From UBA7236 sp964638865 (GTDB lineage Bacteria; Bacteroidota; Bacteroidia; Chitinophagales; BACL12): DNA of 8,541 nucleotides. Of the stretch, positions 1-7,830 are shown piece by piece. Position 1 is the first letter of the stretch; each line of letters starts with the position of its first letter. The translations under genes were made by a program, and so were the position numbers. The notes under the pieces were generated by a model that was not told the origin of the DNA, made no database searches, and saw only the letters and a program-made list of their open reading frames with translations. The DNA is taken from NCBI GenBank assembly GCA_964638865.1, contig CAZXBG010000153.1, positions 1 to 8,541 of the forward strand, written 5' to 3'.

Positions 1-1
1 A

Positions 2-43
2 GATTAAATCGAACCTTCGTGAGACACGAAGCTGCGTTTAATC
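2..43. repeat. Nested inverted repeat (strong hairpin)
   Basis: The inner stem is a perfect 7-bp repeat, CTTCGTG (15-21) and CACGAAG (25-31), with loop AGA. The outer stem is GATTAAA (2-8) with TTTAATC (37-43), extended by CG (10-11) with CG (35-36) across a one-base bulge. Three mostly unpaired bases lie on each side between the stems. There is no T-run on either side, so it is not a typical intrinsic terminator. A bulged double stem recalls folded recombination sites such as integron attC, but the RYYYAAC/GTTRRRY core is not matched. The upstream context lies outside the window. Confidence 0.7.
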
Positions 44-77
44 CTTATATGTTTACCAGCTGGCGTTCTTGTCGTCC

Positions 78-95
78 GTGTCTGCAAGGTCAGGT
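78..95 (+). repeat. Left copy of 18-base direct repeat
   Basis: GTGTCTGCAAGGTCAGGT matches GTGTCTGAAAAGTCAGGT at 8376-8393 on the same strand, 16 of 18 bases. The adjoining GTCGTCCGT (71-79) also recurs directly at 8436-8444. Direct copies at both ends, beside inverted ones, suggest that both flanks are built from the same family of repeat material. Confidence 0.45.
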
Positions 96-113
96 GTCTC
101 GTCCTGATAAAGG

Positions 114-214
114 TTTCGCTGTCATTGTCGGGTTGTGTTTGGTCTGTTTGTGTCGGCTGTGCGGTTGCGGTTTTAAAAATTTTAGAAGGGAAGGAAATTT
201 TAAAAAATAATTTT
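114..214. repeat. Left copy of diverged flanking inverted repeat
   Basis: Three blocks here recur on the opposite strand in the right flank in the same order: TTTCGCTGT (114-122), GGTTTTAAAAATTTT (169-183) and ATTTTAAAAAATAATTTT (197-214). Start-to-start spacings are 55 and 28 here versus 58 and 25 at the other end. The sequence between the blocks does not visibly match. The two longer blocks are A/T-only or nearly so and partly self-palindromic, so the case rests on shared order and spacing more than on any single block. Confidence 0.45.
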
Positions 215-224
215 TCTCAGGTGG

Positions 225-282
225 AAAAAAATACTCTTTTGCAAGCTTTGGTTTCAGCGTTGCTTTGTGCGGCTTGCAAGAG
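225..282 (-). terminator. Rho-independent terminator after HerA gene
   Basis: Read on the minus strand, CTCTTGCAAGC (282-272) pairs with GCTTGCAAAAGAG (246-234): a 6-bp plus 5-bp stem with a two-base A bulge and a 25-nt loop. It is followed directly by TATTTTTTT (233-225). It starts 22 nt past the HerA stop codon, so it closes the five-gene operon. The large loop makes it weaker than a textbook terminator. No second gene follows in this window. Confidence 0.75.
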
Positions 283-304
283 TGTGTTTTTTGTGCGTTG
301 GCAT

Positions 305-2029
305 TTATTTTACTTGTTGTTTTCTCCAGGCATCTAAAATAGGAGCAAACAAAATTTCATCATGCGGTAAATTCCATTCTTTATAAAATGAAGTGTCATC
401 ACTGTTTGGGGTTGGGTCAGGTCTGCGAATCTTGATTCTTGTCGGCATGATTACAGAATCTCCTAACAAAATACATTCACCTCGTCTGAGGTTTGAAAAC
501 ATACTTACAATTCCTCTGATAGAATCAGGCAATAAACTCTTTACATAAGATTGGTCTTCTGGGTTAGAAATTCTCATACAAAGAAATGTATTGCACTGAG
601 ATAAAATTGTTGCTGAAACTTCTCTTGGTCTTTGGCTGATTACTGTTAAACTAATTCCATATTTTCTGCCTTCCTTAGAAATCCTTTCTGCTGATAACCT
701 TGCAGCCTCAGAATTTGGGTCTTTATCATTGAAATAAATATGTGCCTCATCACAAAAAACAGAAATCGGATATGCTTTTGAATTTACTTTCTTATACCAG
801 TAAGCAAAATCAAAAAGACACCGCAATAAAAGTGAGATAACTGAATTGCGAACATCAAAAGGAATTGCACTCATGTCCACAATGACAATCTTCTTAGGTG
901 ATGCTTGTTCACCTAATACCTTGCGAAATAATACTTCCATAGAAGCAGATGTATTATATGTAGACGGGTTGAAAATCAAATCATATCTCTTGTCATTCAA
1001 ACGGGAATCAATTCGCATTAGTAACCTTGTGAAGTCCCCATTTAGTGGCCCCTTAATTTGTTTTCCACTTGAACCAGTGACCGTTTGAATATCTAATTCC
1101 CTGAACTTATCTATTATGCTGTTAAAATCAAAATAAACTGGCGTGTCAATTGTGATTTTGGGAATCCCGAGCGTTATATTTTCAGCATGATTTTCTTTAG
1201 CAGATTGAAGTAATTCCTTGAACTTGGCAATTTGATTTGGTGCTGCCGATTCTGTTCTATCAACCATCAGTCCGAATAGTTCATCGCTTTTCATCAACCA
1301 ATATGGAAACTCTAAATCACCAGCATTGATATATTCTGCTTCTGTTCCAAAAACACTTTTGCCATCACTGCTATTTTTGTATTCTCCGTGCAAGTCAAAC
1401 AATACAACAGTTGATTTTGGGAATTTTGAAATGTTTTGAAGTAGTGAAGCTACTGTCCAAGATTTCCCGCCTCCTGTTTGTCCTAACACTGCTGCATGCC
1501 TTGAAAGGAAAGAGTCAAGATTAATTTTTGCATCTTGATTTTTAATTAGTGAGAGTTGACCAATTGAAAAATTACCTTCTGCAAATGATTCATACACTTT
1601 ATCAATTACATCAGGTAACACGGCAAACACATCATTGTTTACGGTTGGTAAAAGGTCTGTTCCTCTTTCAAATTTTCCTGCTGCATCAATTGTTCCAACA
1701 GGAATAACAGAAATAATTCTAAGCGAACTTTGGATTAAATATTCGTCTGCACTTTCTGCCTTTTTTACTTCGCTGCTCAGCGTTGATGTTTCTTTCATTG
1801 AAATATCCGTAATCATTGAAAGCAACATTCCGTTAGGAATTGAAACCATAACAAAAGTTCCTGGTTGCCCAATCAAAATTGGTATTGGCCCAACTGATGT
1901 ATCGATTGTTACATTCATATTCTCAGGAACACCATAAACTGTTTCATCCGAATCAGAATGGTCAAAAAGAGATATGTTGATTGTATCGCCTGATACAGTA
2001 ATTACTTTTCCTATTTTATAATCTGCCAT
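305..2029 (-). CDS. HerA-type hexameric ATPase (SIR2-HerA defence partner)
   Basis: 574-aa cytoplasmic P-loop ATPase of the HerA/FtsK superfamily (DUF87-like). Seen: an N-terminal beta-rich stretch of about residues 5-75 that fits a HAS-barrel; Walker A GQTGGGKS at 183-190; FDLHGEY at 211-217; Walker B hydrophobic run ending CDEAH at 426-430; and ISKEGRKYG at 450-458, whose Arg455 is the likely arginine finger. SQRP at 465-468 follows, as in HerA proteins. The protein looks complete and intact. In SIR2-HerA (Nezha) systems the HerA hexamer assembles with SIR2 and controls its NAD+ hydrolysis. It is the last gene of the operon, 14 nt after the SIR2 stop, with no Shine-Dalgarno sequence before ATG. 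No NurA nuclease gene, the partner in archaeal DNA end resection, is present, so a defence role with SIR2 fits better. With the neighbouring SIR2 broken, its present role is uncertain. Confidence 0.92.
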   Translation of the reverse strand: MADYKIGKVITVSGDTINISLFDHSDSDETVYGVPENMNVTIDTSVGPIPILIGQPGTFVMVSIPNGMLLSMITDISMKETSTLSSEVKKAESADEYLIQSSLRIISVIPVGTIDAAGKFERGTDLLPTVNNDVFAVLPDVIDKVYESFAEGNFSIGQLSLIKNQDAKINLDSFLSRHAAVLGQTGGGKSWTVASLLQNISKFPKSTVVLFDLHGEYKNSSDGKSVFGTEAEYINAGDLEFPYWLMKSDELFGLMVDRTESAAPNQIAKFKELLQSAKENHAENITLGIPKITIDTPVYFDFNSIIDKFRELDIQTVTGSSGKQIKGPLNGDFTRLLMRIDSRLNDKRYDLIFNPSTYNTSASMEVLFRKVLGEQASPKKIVIVDMSAIPFDVRNSVISLLLRCLFDFAYWYKKVNSKAYPISVFCDEAHIYFNDKDPNSEAARLSAERISKEGRKYGISLTVISQRPREVSATILSQCNTFLCMRISNPEDQSYVKSLLPDSIRGIVSMFSNLRRGECILLGDSVIMPTRIKIRRPDPTPNSDDTSFYKEWNLPHDEILFAPILDAWRKQQVK

Positions 2030-2043
2030 TTCTATTGTGATGT

Positions 2044-2952
2044 TTAATTAAATAATTCAACAAATTTTTTGAAATCCCAAAGGTCATAGCTTCCGCTAAA
2101 ATCCTTTCCCATATAGTGAAGTTTGTCACTAACCATGTAATGAAAACTTGGATGAGTTTTTAACTTTAAAATTTCTGGCGTTTCATCTTTTGATATAGAA
2201 AAAACACGGAGTGAATTGTTTCGGAGTTTTGGGGTAAACAAAATATCATTGATGTGTTCATCCCGATAACTGTATCCGCACGAAACAATAAACTTGCATT
2301 GCTTTCCAATTACTGATGAAGCATATCTAAAAAGTTTGTCGTAAGGGTAATCCAATGTTTCTGTAACCTTTGTCCTCTTTGGCAGAATCATACATCGGTT
2401 GTCTGTTTTATCTGGTAAAAAGGACTCAGTAACATCATCACCTTCTTTAAACCAAGAAACTGAACCATGAAGTTTAACTAACTTGATGTGAGGTTCATTA
2501 AAAGGTTCAAATCTTCTACTTGCTGAATTTATTTTGCCATACGCAAGTTCTATTCTTTCTATATCAAAGAAACGTTGTGCAATTCCCTCAAATCCATTGT
2601 AAATTGGAATCTTGGCAATGGATGCTCCTAACTCAAAGACTAAATCATAGTTGGTGGTGAAAATCCAAACTGATTCATTTCTATGCAACATTAATTTTTT
2701 TAAACCCTTCAAAAATTTAAGATGATAATCAAGGTTTGGACTTGCTACATCGTTTATCACATCAACGATGTGCGTTCTTATTGATTCAAGCAACAAATCA
2801 ATACCAACATAGCCGCCACTTGCTTTTGCACGATTGATGATGTCGGACAATAGCTCAATATCTGGTTCGCCTTTGGAAATATTTAGAGTAACGCCTTCTG
2901 CTTTAAGAATCTTTTCAATTAATTCAATTTCTGTTGTAGAAAGTTTTTTCAA
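2044..2952 (-). CDS. SIR2-like protein, N-terminally truncated ORF
   Basis: 302-aa frame beginning at a TTG codon. It holds the C-terminal two thirds or more of a SIR2-like fold: FTTNYD at 98-103 (the Asn is the usual NAD-contacting catalytic residue), LHGS at 161-164 (His162, the catalytic histidine) and GYSYRDEHIN at 226-235, typical of the bacterial defence SIR2 families. The glycine-rich GAGxS motif that binds NAD+ phosphates is absent from this frame, but is found just upstream behind a stop codon. If translated by re-initiation at TTG (15 nt after that stop), the product would probably not bind NAD+ normally. It could still bind HerA, which is speculation. It is followed by the HerA gene after 14 nt. 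Confidence 0.6.
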   Translation of the reverse strand: MKKLSTTEIELIEKILKAEGVTLNISKGEPDIELLSDIINRAKASGGYVGIDLLLESIRTHIVDVINDVASPNLDYHLKFLKGLKKLMLHRNESVWIFTTNYDLVFELGASIAKIPIYNGFEGIAQRFFDIERIELAYGKINSASRRFEPFNEPHIKLVKLHGSVSWFKEGDDVTESFLPDKTDNRCMILPKRTKVTETLDYPYDKLFRYASSVIGKQCKFIVSCGYSYRDEHINDILFTPKLRNNSLRVFSISKDETPEILKLKTHPSFHYMVSDKLHYMGKDFSGSYDLWDFKKFVELFN

Positions 2953-3081
2953 TACATCAATTGTTAATTAAAAAGTAAGCGGATAGCCAGCCGCAAAAGA
3001 TGAACCTGCACCAAAAAAGAAACCTATTTGGCTTAGTCCTGTGTTGGCATTTGGAAATATTTCAGAAAGTGTTATGTCCAC
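2044..3081 (-). pseudogene. SIR2-family NADase gene broken by in-frame TAA
   Basis: Extending the 302-aa frame upstream gives 37 codons from a GTG at 3081 to a TAA at 2970-2968, then six sense codons to the TTG at 2952. The upstream piece reads ...IGFFFGAGSSFAAGYPLTF, which is the SIR2 NAD-binding motif GAGSS plus the GYPL that usually follows it. The codons after the stop (LTIDVLKKLS) continue the fold smoothly, so a single-base change to TAA explains the break; an indel would not keep the frame. Intact, the protein would be about 345 aa, with GAGSS at 24-28, FTTNYD near 141-146 and LHGS near 204-207. The start is bounded by the methylase TAA at 3102-3100 in the same frame; no ATG is available, so GTG 3081 is the best choice (18-nt gap). 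The family hydrolyses NAD+ in anti-phage defence. Sequencing error is the main alternative to a true nonsense mutation. Confidence 0.8.
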
Positions 3082-3099
3082 CAGTTTAGTTTTTGAGTT

Positions 3100-4752
3100 T
3101 TACTTCTTTCTTCCGTTTCTTCTTCCAGAAAGTTTTTTCCAAATGCCTTTCAACATTTGAACTTCTGTCTCAGAAAACTTAAGTTGTTTGATTAAAAGTT
3201 CTTTGTCAATGATGTCAAGCACTTCTTCTATTCTTCTCTCCCGAATTAAAGCGTCTATCTTTTTGAAATCAATTTTATGAGTTCCTAAAAGCGGCAAAGG
3301 AATTTCTTCAATCTCTGTTGGTTCAAATGTCAAAACTCCACCTCCGTAACTTCTTCCCATTATTTCTGAAAAGGCAAAAGTGAGAGAGTTCAAATAGGAG
3401 AGTGCAATGTTTTCAGGTTTCACTTTTGTTTTGAAACGAACTCTGTGGATTGTATCGGTTGAAGAAGCATCCGTTTTGTTGACGATAAGCTTTGGGTAGT
3501 CGCCAACCTGCCGTAAAACAAAAGCATTTGGCGACCACAAGGAAGGTGTGATATACCATTGCTTTCTGATTCTGCATTTATACCCTGTATGAAAATTCAT
3601 TAGCTCACCATAAGAAATGTATTCACGGCAAACTTTAGGAAGCAAAGCGTAATCTTTTTTTTCCGGTAAGAAAAGTTGAACAGGATTATTGTCCTCAACA
3701 TTCTGCTCAAAATCTTCATCGCTATAAATAATGCCTTTAAAGTGATTTGATTTACTCACAACTTTCGTTGTGTGTGATTTCAATTTCCATTTTGAAACAA
3801 CTTCTTTACTCAACATAAAGAATTCATTTCGTCCTGTAACAAGACCTACATCAACTTCCATAATGTCGGAACAAGGTTTTATTCTGATGTCCGCTTTTAT
3901 TTTTCTTAACAGTTCAATTTCATCTGTATCTAAAAAATACTTTGTCCATTTTTCAGTGGAGTGGTCAAGTATTTTTACTTCTGCTTTATGAATCTTGTCA
4001 ATCTCTATTGAGTTTAATTCACTCAAATTATTCAACTCTAAAACTCTGATGCCTTTATTGGTGGTTACATCTTTTTCGCAAAGCATCAAAACAATTTCCT
4101 GTTGAATGTCAGCGAAAACTAATTTCTTGAATGTTACAATTGTAATTCGTGAAAAAAACTTTGAGAGAAACACCCTTGTTTCAGCAGCATATTTTACCTG
4201 AAACAATTCGGTAGGAATTACCATTGCCAATTTTCCAAAACGATTTAATTTACTTGCTGAGATTACCAGAAACGGTACCCAAATATTTGTCAATTTATTC
4301 GGATGCAAATTCATTTTTTCCATCATCTTAAAAGCTACTTCACGTTGTTCTTCTGGAAAGTTTTGATAGCGAATGAATGGCGGATTGCCAACAACTACAT
4401 CAAAGTGTGCTTCTCCGTTTGCGTTAGAGATATAATTGAAAAAATCAGTGTTTAAAATTGTTGTTGAATTCAAACCATATTTTGCTACTTTCTTTTTTGA
4501 TTTTTCCGCTTCATCTTCTACTAACTCAATTCCTTTTATAAGTCCAAACAATTTCTTTTCAGAAACGCCAAGTTCTTTGAATCTACGAATAGCAGATTCA
4601 ATAAAATTTCCGTCACCACAACTTGGCTCTAAAACTTTTTGTGTTGGTTTTGTGATTGCCCATTTGCAGATGAAATCTGTAATGGCTTGCGGTGTGTAGT
4701 AACCACCACGAAGCTTTTTTGAATCAATGTTCTCAATTATTTCTGTTGCCAT
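3100..4752 (-). CDS. N6-adenine DNA methyltransferase (TaqI / M.Eco57I type)
   Basis: 550-aa stand-alone adenine methylase. Motifs run in gamma-class order: motif X GGYYTP at 16-21; motif I LEPSCGDGNF at 41-50, which binds S-adenosylmethionine; motif II acidic Glu in GIELVE at 74-79; TDFF at 102-105; motif IV NPPF at 123-126, the catalytic loop acting on the target adenine. The region from about 290 to 520 is the likely target-recognition domain and ends with the EIEEIPLP segment common in this group. There is no nuclease motif. The length is close to that of M.Eco57I, the separate methylase that modifies both strands of the Eco57I site, so the role is probably to protect the host from the enzyme encoded just upstream. 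Start: ATG one base after the TAA of the upstream gene, which implies translational coupling. The C-terminus is basic (RRNGRKK). The target sequence cannot be told from the sequence alone. Confidence 0.93.
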   Translation of the reverse strand: MATEIIENIDSKKLRGGYYTPQAITDFICKWAITKPTQKVLEPSCGDGNFIESAIRRFKELGVSEKKLFGLIKGIELVEDEAEKSKKKVAKYGLNSTTILNTDFFNYISNANGEAHFDVVVGNPPFIRYQNFPEEQREVAFKMMEKMNLHPNKLTNIWVPFLVISASKLNRFGKLAMVIPTELFQVKYAAETRVFLSKFFSRITIVTFKKLVFADIQQEIVLMLCEKDVTTNKGIRVLELNNLSELNSIEIDKIHKAEVKILDHSTEKWTKYFLDTDEIELLRKIKADIRIKPCSDIMEVDVGLVTGRNEFFMLSKEVVSKWKLKSHTTKVVSKSNHFKGIIYSDEDFEQNVEDNNPVQLFLPEKKDYALLPKVCREYISYGELMNFHTGYKCRIRKQWYITPSLWSPNAFVLRQVGDYPKLIVNKTDASSTDTIHRVRFKTKVKPENIALSYLNSLTFAFSEIMGRSYGGGVLTFEPTEIEEIPLPLLGTHKIDFKKIDALIRERRIEEVLDIIDKELLIKQLKFSETEVQMLKGIWKKLSGRRNGRKK

Positions 4753-4753
4753 T

Positions 4754-7700
4754 TTAATCTTCGTTTAGTTCGTTGTTTAATTCTTCATCGTTAAGAACTG
4801 TATTTAATTCATCGTGTGTAATTCCGTAAATAGAATTTACTTGTTCAAGAAGTGAATTGAAAAGGAAATCCATTTTATGTTGCATTACTTTCTTTTTAGC
4901 AGAAATGTAAACTCCGTTGTAAGTTGCTTTGGTAGCAATTAAACTCTTTACAGTTTTCGCAATGTCATTGTGAAGTTTTGTTTCATCTGCATTTGTAAAA
5001 TCAATTTTCCTTATTGGAAGATTTTCAATAAACTGTTTTCCGTGTGAGTAGTAAGCGCCTCTAAATTCACTTGCTCCCGATTTTACCATTGCTTCAAAAA
5101 TCGGGTGTGAAAGAATTCCTAAAATGTAGTAAAGCGAATAGTTGGAACATGTAAACAAAGAATAGTAAGGACCATTTCCGCCTCCTGTAAATTGCAAATT
5201 GTTTTCATCAAACACATAAGGTGGCTTTGTTGAAAGCACTGACCAAATCAATTTCTTGTTATTGTGAAACCGTGTCAAACTCTGCGACCTTCCATATTGA
5301 TACCACTTCGGGTCGTTTCCGTTTATGCTGCGTTTTGAAAGGTCTGCTTTGAAGTTATTCAAGTAAGCCCAGGTGAGAGGAAAATTCTCCTGAAAATATT
5401 GCTCTGAAAAAACTTCTGCTTTGTCTGCTTGTATCGTGTAAGGAAAAATGATTTGAGCATTTGGCTTTACAGTATCAAATAAACCAAATGAAAGGTCATA
5501 CAAACAAGATTTGCAAATTGCTTTTTCAATTTCATAAACTGTGTTCTTGTATTTGAAACGATAAGTTGTTTCCGTTTCTTCTTCTGGTTGGAAAATATAA
5601 ATCTTATCAGCACTTGTTTGTAAACCAACTGCTATTTCCGAAATAGAACCAAGTGAAATTGTGTTTGCATTTCTCGCCTTTTCAAAAACCGTCTGCGTTG
5701 GTTTGGAAACAAAAATCCACGGCTGTTCAGTGTATTCTACTGAGTTGTAATTGTCGTAACTGATAGCACCTGCTGTGAGTTCGGCTGCAATTCTCTTTAT
5801 CCGTCTGAAAGAAATCTGTTCTCTTTTCTTCTTGTCAAGAATAAGGATTGCTGTGTATGTGCTTCTGTTTGGAAAAACCTGAGTAACTCCAAAGTGAATG
5901 ATTTTAAAAAGCGAAGAATGTGAAGTGATAAAAGCACGAAGTGCTTTTCCTCCTTTCACTATAAAAAATTTATGAGGAACAATGTAGCCCAATACTCCAT
6001 TTTCATTAAGCAAACTGATTGCTCTTTGAATAAAGAGATAGTATTTATCAAAGGTCTCTGCTTCTGCAACTGTGTAGCCCGAAACATCACTTTGAAAGAA
6101 TTTTATTTCCTCTGCTGAAAACTTTACAATGTTTTGAATTCTTACATAAGGTGGATTACCTACAATCGCATCAAAACCTTTTCGCTGTTCCAAGAAATTA
6201 AATTCTTCTCCCCAGTTGAACGGTTTGAGTTTGAAATGTAATTCGTCATTGTCAACTGCTTCTGGATGGAATTGAAAATAAGAATCATCAACAAGTGAAT
6301 TTCCACATTTGATATTGTTGTCCAAACTTGGTAGAACTTTTTGTTTGTGTTTTGCAAGATAATTTTCAATTGAACCAGAGTTTTCTCCTTCTAATAATTT
6401 CAATAGCAAACTAAACTTACTGACTTCAACAGCATAAGGATTTATGTCAACTCCAAAAATATTTGAAGTGAGAATTTGATGTTTGGCTTTTAAAGTAAGA
6501 TGATATGAACCATCAAATACTTGGTTGATTAGTTCAACATCGTCAATACCAGCAGCAACAAAGCCAAGTGTAATTTTTTCAAAGATGAAATCATAAATGG
6601 AAATAAGAAATGTTCCTGAACCGCAACAAATGTCAGCCAGCTTTAATTGTTGCATTTGTTCAAGTGTTTTGCCTTCAAACAATGATGCAAGAGTTTCTTT
6701 AACGATGTTTTTAACGATCAACTTCGGAGTTGGCACAACACCGCTTGAAGCTGCTACTTCTGGTTCTTCAACAATTGAAATTTGTCTATCATTTACAATT
6801 GCAATCTTGCTTCCTAAATATTTTTCGTAAATCTGGCTAAGGATTGTAGGGTCAACTACTGAAAAATCATAAGGGCTTTGTGGATAATAAAGTTCGTTGA
6901 AAATCTCAAGTAGAATTTCTGATTTTAGATTGATATTTAACGAAAAGTTGTCTTCGATAAAATCAAATAGTCCTGAGTTATATTTCTTGTCTGATAAAAT
7001 GAAAAGCTGTTTGAGCTCATCATAGTTATTGATTTTCCTGAGTGTTTCGTATTTCTCAATTTCTCTGTCCTCACAAATTCTCAAAAATACAATCCTGTTC
7101 AGCAATCTTTGAATAAGAAAGTTTATATCCTCGTTGCTGAAACCGTCATTGTTTGCAATAACATCACTTGCCAAGCTCAGTCTCCAATTTTCAATCTGCT
7201 TTAAAAAATAATCGTCAAATGTTGTTGTTTCTTTTTGCGTTACGGCAAAGTATTCATCAATGTAACCAGATGCTACTGATTGAAAAGAAAGTAACTGGTA
7301 TAATTCGTCAAACCTTGTGAGATATTCTGAGAAATGAAATGACTGATACCTTGCTACACTTGTAGCATCTTCCGAATTTGGTTTGTGTCGGCAATCGTAA
7401 ACTGATAATGTTTCAAAGTTTGTAAGAATGGATATTCCAAGGTTGGCATTCCAACCATATCTCCTTGTTTGAAATGATGGCTTGTTTGATTTATCAATGT
7501 CAATGGAAACTTTTTTTGCTTCAACAAAAAACTTTCTTGTACCCTGAATTCTAAGTGTGTAATCAGGATTTTTTTTAGTTACAGAATCTTCTACCTCTAC
7601 ATCAATGCTTTCTTCCTGTATTACATCACGAAGGAATTGAGTTTTTGATTTTTCGTTGTCAACATCCCAACCAAAAGTTTTTAATAGTGGATTGAGAAAG

Positions 7701-7828
7701 TCAATTCTTAATTGTGCTTCGCTGTATTTCGATGTTTTGTAAATAGCATATTCCTTCTCAAAAGCACTGATAAGTACTTTCAATTGTTCAAAACATTCTT
7801 CTTTATTTTGAGCTACTTTTAATGCCAT
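4754..7828 (-). CDS. Fused type IIG (Eco57I-like) restriction-modification enzyme
   Basis: 1024-aa single-chain enzyme that should both cut DNA and methylate adenine. N-terminal nuclease, about residues 12-145: Glu37 in SEAQLR, NPDY at 87-90 and EAK at 103-105, i.e. the PD-(D/E)XK signature, resembling the type I R-subunit N-terminal domain. A helical linker spans roughly 200-340. Methylase core: GVVPTP at 363-368 in the motif X position (a variant of the usual YYTP); motif I DICCGSGTF at 399-407; motif II GVDINP at 459-464; CGNSL at 508-512; catalytic NPPY at 558-561. Target recognition lies in about 700-940, followed by a helical tail. The length matches Eco57I-like enzymes (about 1000 aa), and no catalytic residue is visibly lost. 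It starts 2 nt after the regulator stop and ends 1 nt before the second methylase. It probably cleaves at a fixed distance from an asymmetric site. Site and cofactor needs are unknown. Confidence 0.93.
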   Translation of the reverse strand: MALKVAQNKEECFEQLKVLISAFEKEYAIYKTSKYSEAQLRIDFLNPLLKTFGWDVDNEKSKTQFLRDVIQEESIDVEVEDSVTKKNPDYTLRIQGTRKFFVEAKKVSIDIDKSNKPSFQTRRYGWNANLGISILTNFETLSVYDCRHKPNSEDATSVARYQSFHFSEYLTRFDELYQLLSFQSVASGYIDEYFAVTQKETTTFDDYFLKQIENWRLSLASDVIANNDGFSNEDINFLIQRLLNRIVFLRICEDREIEKYETLRKINNYDELKQLFILSDKKYNSGLFDFIEDNFSLNINLKSEILLEIFNELYYPQSPYDFSVVDPTILSQIYEKYLGSKIAIVNDRQISIVEEPEVAASSGVVPTPKLIVKNIVKETLASLFEGKTLEQMQQLKLADICCGSGTFLISIYDFIFEKITLGFVAAGIDDVELINQVFDGSYHLTLKAKHQILTSNIFGVDINPYAVEVSKFSLLLKLLEGENSGSIENYLAKHKQKVLPSLDNNIKCGNSLVDDSYFQFHPEAVDNDELHFKLKPFNWGEEFNFLEQRKGFDAIVGNPPYVRIQNIVKFSAEEIKFFQSDVSGYTVAEAETFDKYYLFIQRAISLLNENGVLGYIVPHKFFIVKGGKALRAFITSHSSLFKIIHFGVTQVFPNRSTYTAILILDKKKREQISFRRIKRIAAELTAGAISYDNYNSVEYTEQPWIFVSKPTQTVFEKARNANTISLGSISEIAVGLQTSADKIYIFQPEEETETTYRFKYKNTVYEIEKAICKSCLYDLSFGLFDTVKPNAQIIFPYTIQADKAEVFSEQYFQENFPLTWAYLNNFKADLSKRSINGNDPKWYQYGRSQSLTRFHNNKKLIWSVLSTKPPYVFDENNLQFTGGGNGPYYSLFTCSNYSLYYILGILSHPIFEAMVKSGASEFRGAYYSHGKQFIENLPIRKIDFTNADETKLHNDIAKTVKSLIATKATYNGVYISAKKKVMQHKMDFLFNSLLEQVNSIYGITHDELNTVLNDEELNNELNED

Positions 7829-7830
7829 TA

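Larger units (their letters stand above)
1..304. other. Left flank, non-coding, G/T-rich on plus strand
   Basis: This is the stretch downstream of the HerA gene. I see no gene in it: the short open frames have no recognisable protein character and no start context. It holds a nested hairpin (2-43), a word shared with the right flank (78-95), three blocks that recur inverted in the right flank (114-122, 169-183, 197-214) and the operon terminator (225-282). Its plus strand is conspicuously rich in G and T around 121-172, unlike the neighbouring genes, and the right flank has the same character. Confidence 0.6.

Noticed and set aside
19..337. Two short plus-strand open frames (63 and 70 codons) in the left flank.
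   Set aside because: They have low-complexity Cys/Val/Leu-rich composition typical of translated G/T-rich repeat DNA, overlap the hairpin and the operon terminator, and have no recognisable domain or ribosome-binding context.
305..2029. HerA as part of a HerA-NurA DNA end-resection pair.
   Set aside because: No NurA-like nuclease gene is adjacent; the neighbour is SIR2, which fits the SIR2-HerA defence pair.
2968..3102. Recoding of TAA as sense, which would fuse the methylase to SIR2, since both lie in the same frame.
   Set aside because: TAA ends the fused R-M enzyme and HerA at the expected places, and the fused R-M gene TAA lies one base before the next ATG. An ordinary nonsense mutation is simpler.
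6160..6369. A 69-codon minus-strand frame inside the restriction enzyme gene.
   Set aside because: It lies wholly within the intact 1024-aa enzyme, over the region between the methylase motifs, in another frame: a shadow.
4754..7828. BREX PglX or a type I R-M subunit for the large methylase.
   Set aside because: The protein has its own N-terminal PD-(D/E)XK nuclease and no helicase motifs, and no BrxL, PglZ, HsdR or HsdS gene is nearby.
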